NCBI RefSeq assembly: GCF_937973075.1
Contig: NZ_CALBWL010000026.1
Span: 65,612 to 129,611 of the forward strand
Reading direction: 5' to 3'
DNA from: an uncultured Campylobacter sp.
GTDB lineage: Bacteria > Campylobacterota > Campylobacteria > Campylobacterales > Campylobacteraceae
DNA length: 64,000 bases
The notes beneath the pieces are model-generated. The model was given only the letters and a program-made list of their open reading frames with translations, ran no database searches and had not been told where the DNA came from. The translations under genes and the position numbers were made by a program. Shown in pieces: positions 61,672-64,000 of the stretch (position 1 is the stretch's first letter; the number at the start of each line of letters is the position of its first letter).

Positions 61672-62207
61672 CTAGGGCACTTTCTACTCCGCGCACAGAT
61701 TTTAATTTAGCTCGTTTATTCCGCCGCGAAATTTTACCCTGCATAGCGTAATTTTTGGTCCCGTGGCAACGGATGATTCGGGCTACGACTATGACTCAGC
61801 TTTTGCGCGGTACCATTGTAGTGAGGAGGTAGTGGCATTTCTGCTCGCGCTTTACGATGGCGACGCGTGCGTGGGTGCGGCGGATCGAAACAACTTCGAG
61901 TTTAGCTTACAAGCTACGTGATTTGACTACGCGGGAGAACGCTAATTTTTACGCTTTTAGCGCATCGCGATGAAACGGCAGCTTCTAGACTGCGTATAGT
62001 CTTATAAAATTTAAGCTGATTTGATGTACATTTCGCGCCGAACGTGGCTTTGAAATTTAACGCGTGAGCTATGTATTTGACTTGCGATGCGAGCTCAAGC
62101 GCGCAATTTTCGGGCTCGACTTGCAAACTAGACGAAATTTTTGACACGGTAAAAGTAAAATTTAACCACACAACGCGTTAAAATTTAAAGAAATTTAAGG
62201 AGTGAAA
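61672..62207. other. Intergenic; one start-less open frame that may be a gene fragment
   Basis: 536 bp. A plus-strand frame from about 61704 to a TGA near 61921 is open without a good start: HSVIFGPVATDDSGYDYDSA, then SEEVVAFLLALYDGDACVG. It could be a worn fragment of an accessory gene; family not recognised. The rest is spacer. TATAAT was not found for the next gene. Confidence 0.35.
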
Positions 62208-62839
62208 ATGGGAAAATCCGCCTTGGTGCTGGGCGCTACGGGCGTCGTAGGCAGGGAACTGGTGCGCGAGCTTTGCGAGAGTCCCGGTTACGATGAGGTA
62301 GAGGCGTGGATGCGCCGCGAGATAGGCTTTTGCCGTCCTAAGCTCCGCGCGCAGATCATTGATTTTGAGAGCATTTCGGATATCGCGCCACATAAATTTG
62401 ACGAAATTTTTACGCCGAGTATGACGATGAAGAGATGGATTCGCGCGAGGCATTTTTGCGCGTGGATGTAGACTACATCTAAGTGGTGGCAAAGTGGGAC
62501 AAAGCAGCGGGCGTACGGCGCTTTGTGCTCGTATCAGCTCCGGGTGCGAGCGAAGGTTCGCTAAGCTTTTATCTGCGCGCTAAAGGGCAGATCGAGCGGC
62601 GCGTGAGCGAGCTCGGCTTTGACAGCCTTCAGATCGTCCGTCCGCCGATAATCTTGGGCGAGAGACCTGATGCTCGCCCGCTAGAGCGGCTTGCGGCGGC
62701 GGTTTTTAAACTGCTGCCCGCCTGCGTGTTCGGCAAATTTAGACCGCTTAGCGGCGCAAGTATCGCCCGCGCGATGATAAATGCGGCTAGCAGCGACGCG
62801 CGCGGCGTGCAAATCTACGAGCCGCGGGAATTTCTATAA
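62208..62839 (+). pseudogene. Broken NAD(P)-binding oxidoreductase (HTATIP2/atypical SDR-like)
   Basis: Starts well (AAGGAG, ATG 62208): GKSALVLGATGVVGRELVRELC is a Rossmann dinucleotide-binding motif. After DEIF the frame shifts (between ~62415 and ~62440). In the correct frame it resumes DSREAFLRVDVDYI, hits an in-frame TAA at 62480-62482, then continues VVAKWDKAAGVRRFVLVSAPG and SLQIVRPPIILGER to 62839. The HTATIP2-like family normally has GTTxKxAGS-x-EAF at the damaged place. One frameshift plus one nonsense change indicate a pseudogene; GTG at 62483 could start a useless C-terminal piece. Confidence 0.8.
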
Positions 62840-63226
62840 ATCGCGAGTAAAATTTCAGCGCGAGAGCAGGATTAAATTTAAAACTAAAGTTTTAGGCAGT
62901 GTGGATAAAATTTTATAAATTGATCTGCTTAAATTAAATTTTAAATTTAATAGAATTTTATAGTAAAATTTCTCGCTTGAAATTTTAAGCGTGGAATCTT
63001 GCGTACTGTGTTGTTGCAAAATTTTTGTTATAAAACCCTATGCTAAAATTTTAGGACTAAATTTGCGACGTATTTAGTTTAGCCGCGAATAAAGCTTTCT
63101 AGGACTTCAAGCTCGCATGCGGTTATGGCAACTTCAAGCCCCGAAACGATCGTAAGTTTTGTAAGTTTTATAAATCCGCGATATTAAATCCTAAAAATTA
63201 TGAGCTACTTAGGAGGCGAAAACGGT
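62840..63226. other. Intergenic between convergent genes, no gene seen
   Basis: 387 bp, strongly AT-rich in its first half (strings of AAATTT, AAATTTTA and TAAAATTT), GC-richer later. No open frame or terminator of note. Confidence 0.4.
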
Positions 63227-63913
63227 CTATTTTTTCGCTTCTTTCCGTGCGATCGGCGGATCGAGCTGCATGATCTTATCGCCTAAGCGCTGAAAATTTG
63301 CAAGGCTTTTTAGGTGGAAATACGCTAGCTCCAGATATCCGCGGCGCGCAAAATCCGCAAGCTTTTTATCGCTTAACTTCAAAAGCTTTTCGCGATTTAC
63401 GACCGAAAAGCCGTTCAGCAGAGATGATTCCTTGCCGCTAGAGTTGATACCGAGCTCTTTGGCTTCTAAAATCCCCGCCTTTTGAAATTCCGCCGCCGCA
63501 ACGCGCGTGCGCATATCTAAATCGGCGTAATTTTTCATCACCTCTTTTAAATTTTGTAAAAACGACGTCGGCTTACCGTCTTTAAAAAGCGCCTCGCCGT
63601 CGCCTTTGATCTGCTGCGCGTCCTTATCGAAGCAGATCGCCGTCTGCTCGCCGATCTGAGCTAGGAAAAACGGATAATTCTGCACCGAAGAAGGCACCGT
63701 TCCTTTATAATCCTTATCAATTAGGACGTTTTTGGTGCGCCCTAGCAGCGCCACCATTTTGGGCTCTTTTTCGATGGTAAATACGATAACGAGGTTGTCC
63801 GCGCAAAACGGGATCTCTGGCGCGATCACCGGTACGAAAGGCGCGGTGGGAAATGCGTCTGCGTGATATTTCAAATCCGCGTGTTTAACGCTATCTAATA
63901 CGACTGGGGTCAT
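63227..63913 (-). CDS. SapC-family protein
   Basis: 228 aa. Resembles the SapC family named from the Campylobacter fetus surface-array locus: PVVLDSVKHADLKY, FVPVIAPEIPFC, LVIVFTIEKEPKMVALLG, VPSSVQNYPFFLAQIGEQT and ICFDKDAQQI. A C-terminal helical part (NGFSVVNREKLLKLSDKKL) follows. No signal peptide, so it is cytosolic or exported by another route. S-layer linkage is historical; no S-layer or type I secretion gene is next to it in this window. Start ATG with AAAGGACC upstream on the minus strand. Confidence 0.85.
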   Translation of the reverse strand: MTPVVLDSVKHADLKYHADAFPTAPFVPVIAPEIPFCADNLVIVFTIEKEPKMVALLGRTKNVLIDKDYKGTVPSSVQNYPFFLAQIGEQTAICFDKDAQQIKGDGEALFKDGKPTSFLQNLKEVMKNYADLDMRTRVAAAEFQKAGILEAKELGINSSGKESSLLNGFSVVNREKLLKLSDKKLADFARRGYLELAYFHLKSLANFQRLGDKIMQLDPPIARKEAKK

Positions 63914-64000
63914 GTTGGTCCTTTAAAAAATTTTAGCAATTATATAAAAAAGAATATTAAAATTCTAAAGGGTTTTAAAATTTCAGCTGTTTTTACTTGT

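Overview
The window looks like a chromosomal segment of an anaerobic or microaerophilic Campylobacter, most likely of the higher-GC oral group (C. gracilis / C. rectus / C. showae type). The species is an inference. Supporting signs are: Campylobacterota gene order (recA-eno-FtsB-like-AMIN protein; def-clpP-tig near folE; a 6S-like RNA in front of purD), NifS/NifU-type Fe-S assembly, a menaquinone enzyme of the futalosine pathway, DcuC and periplasmic asparaginase for C4-dicarboxylate/aspartate metabolism, a SapC-family protein, and eight bacterial N-glycosylation sequons in one secreted protein. No rRNA or tRNA gene was found.

Positions 1-10012 are an eroding type III CRISPR island. It holds the C-terminal part of a large Cas1 protein (probably RT-Cas1), cas2, a leader, and a 20-repeat array. 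Two unrelated lipoprotein genes follow, then a lone relic repeat with a second copy of the promoter-like element found after the array, and a truncated secreted-protein gene. Next comes a ~160-bp scar that still encodes the N-terminal signature of Cas10. Directly coupled to the scar are four intact genes: a two-TM CARF membrane protein, a CARF-HEPN ribonuclease (Csx2/TM1812 family), a Csx20-type putative ring nuclease, and a WYL regulator. So the cyclic-oligoadenylate responders and their off-switch remain where the local signal producer has been deleted. An FtsK/SpoIIIE-like gene fragment closes the island.

Positions 10266-20000 are mostly minus-strand housekeeping: a DUF3137 membrane protein, and the compact operon tig-clpP-def-comM-nnr-purN (transcribed right to left). 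A TonB-dependent siderophore receptor with a Fur-box-like upstream region follows. Positions 20079-36041 hold folE, nifS-nifU, an amino-acid binding protein, a double rhodanese, murB, mqnD, the block recA-eno-FtsB-like-AMIN glycoprotein, a nitroreductase, argH and hemD. Positions 36069-43963 hold a 6S-like RNA and a tightly overlapping run purD-RDD-lptD-PRTase-pnp-Usp.

Positions 44312-45248 contain an AT-rich orphan gene and its decayed tandem duplicate. A CPA2 antiporter, a metallophosphoesterase with a very large Asn/Asp-rich insertion, topA and dcd follow. Positions 50710-61671 hold ansB, accB-accC, a helical-repeat protein, and a plus-strand peptide-catabolism operon (two M20 hydrolases, PepE, DcuC, PepT). 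Together with ansB these can plausibly feed aspartate/fumarate to anaerobic respiration. The right end carries a broken NAD(P)-binding oxidoreductase gene and a SapC-family gene.

Two window-wide traits stand out: RAATTY hexamers (mainly AAATTT) are very dense in intergenic DNA and in low-complexity protein insertions, and TTG start codons are frequent.
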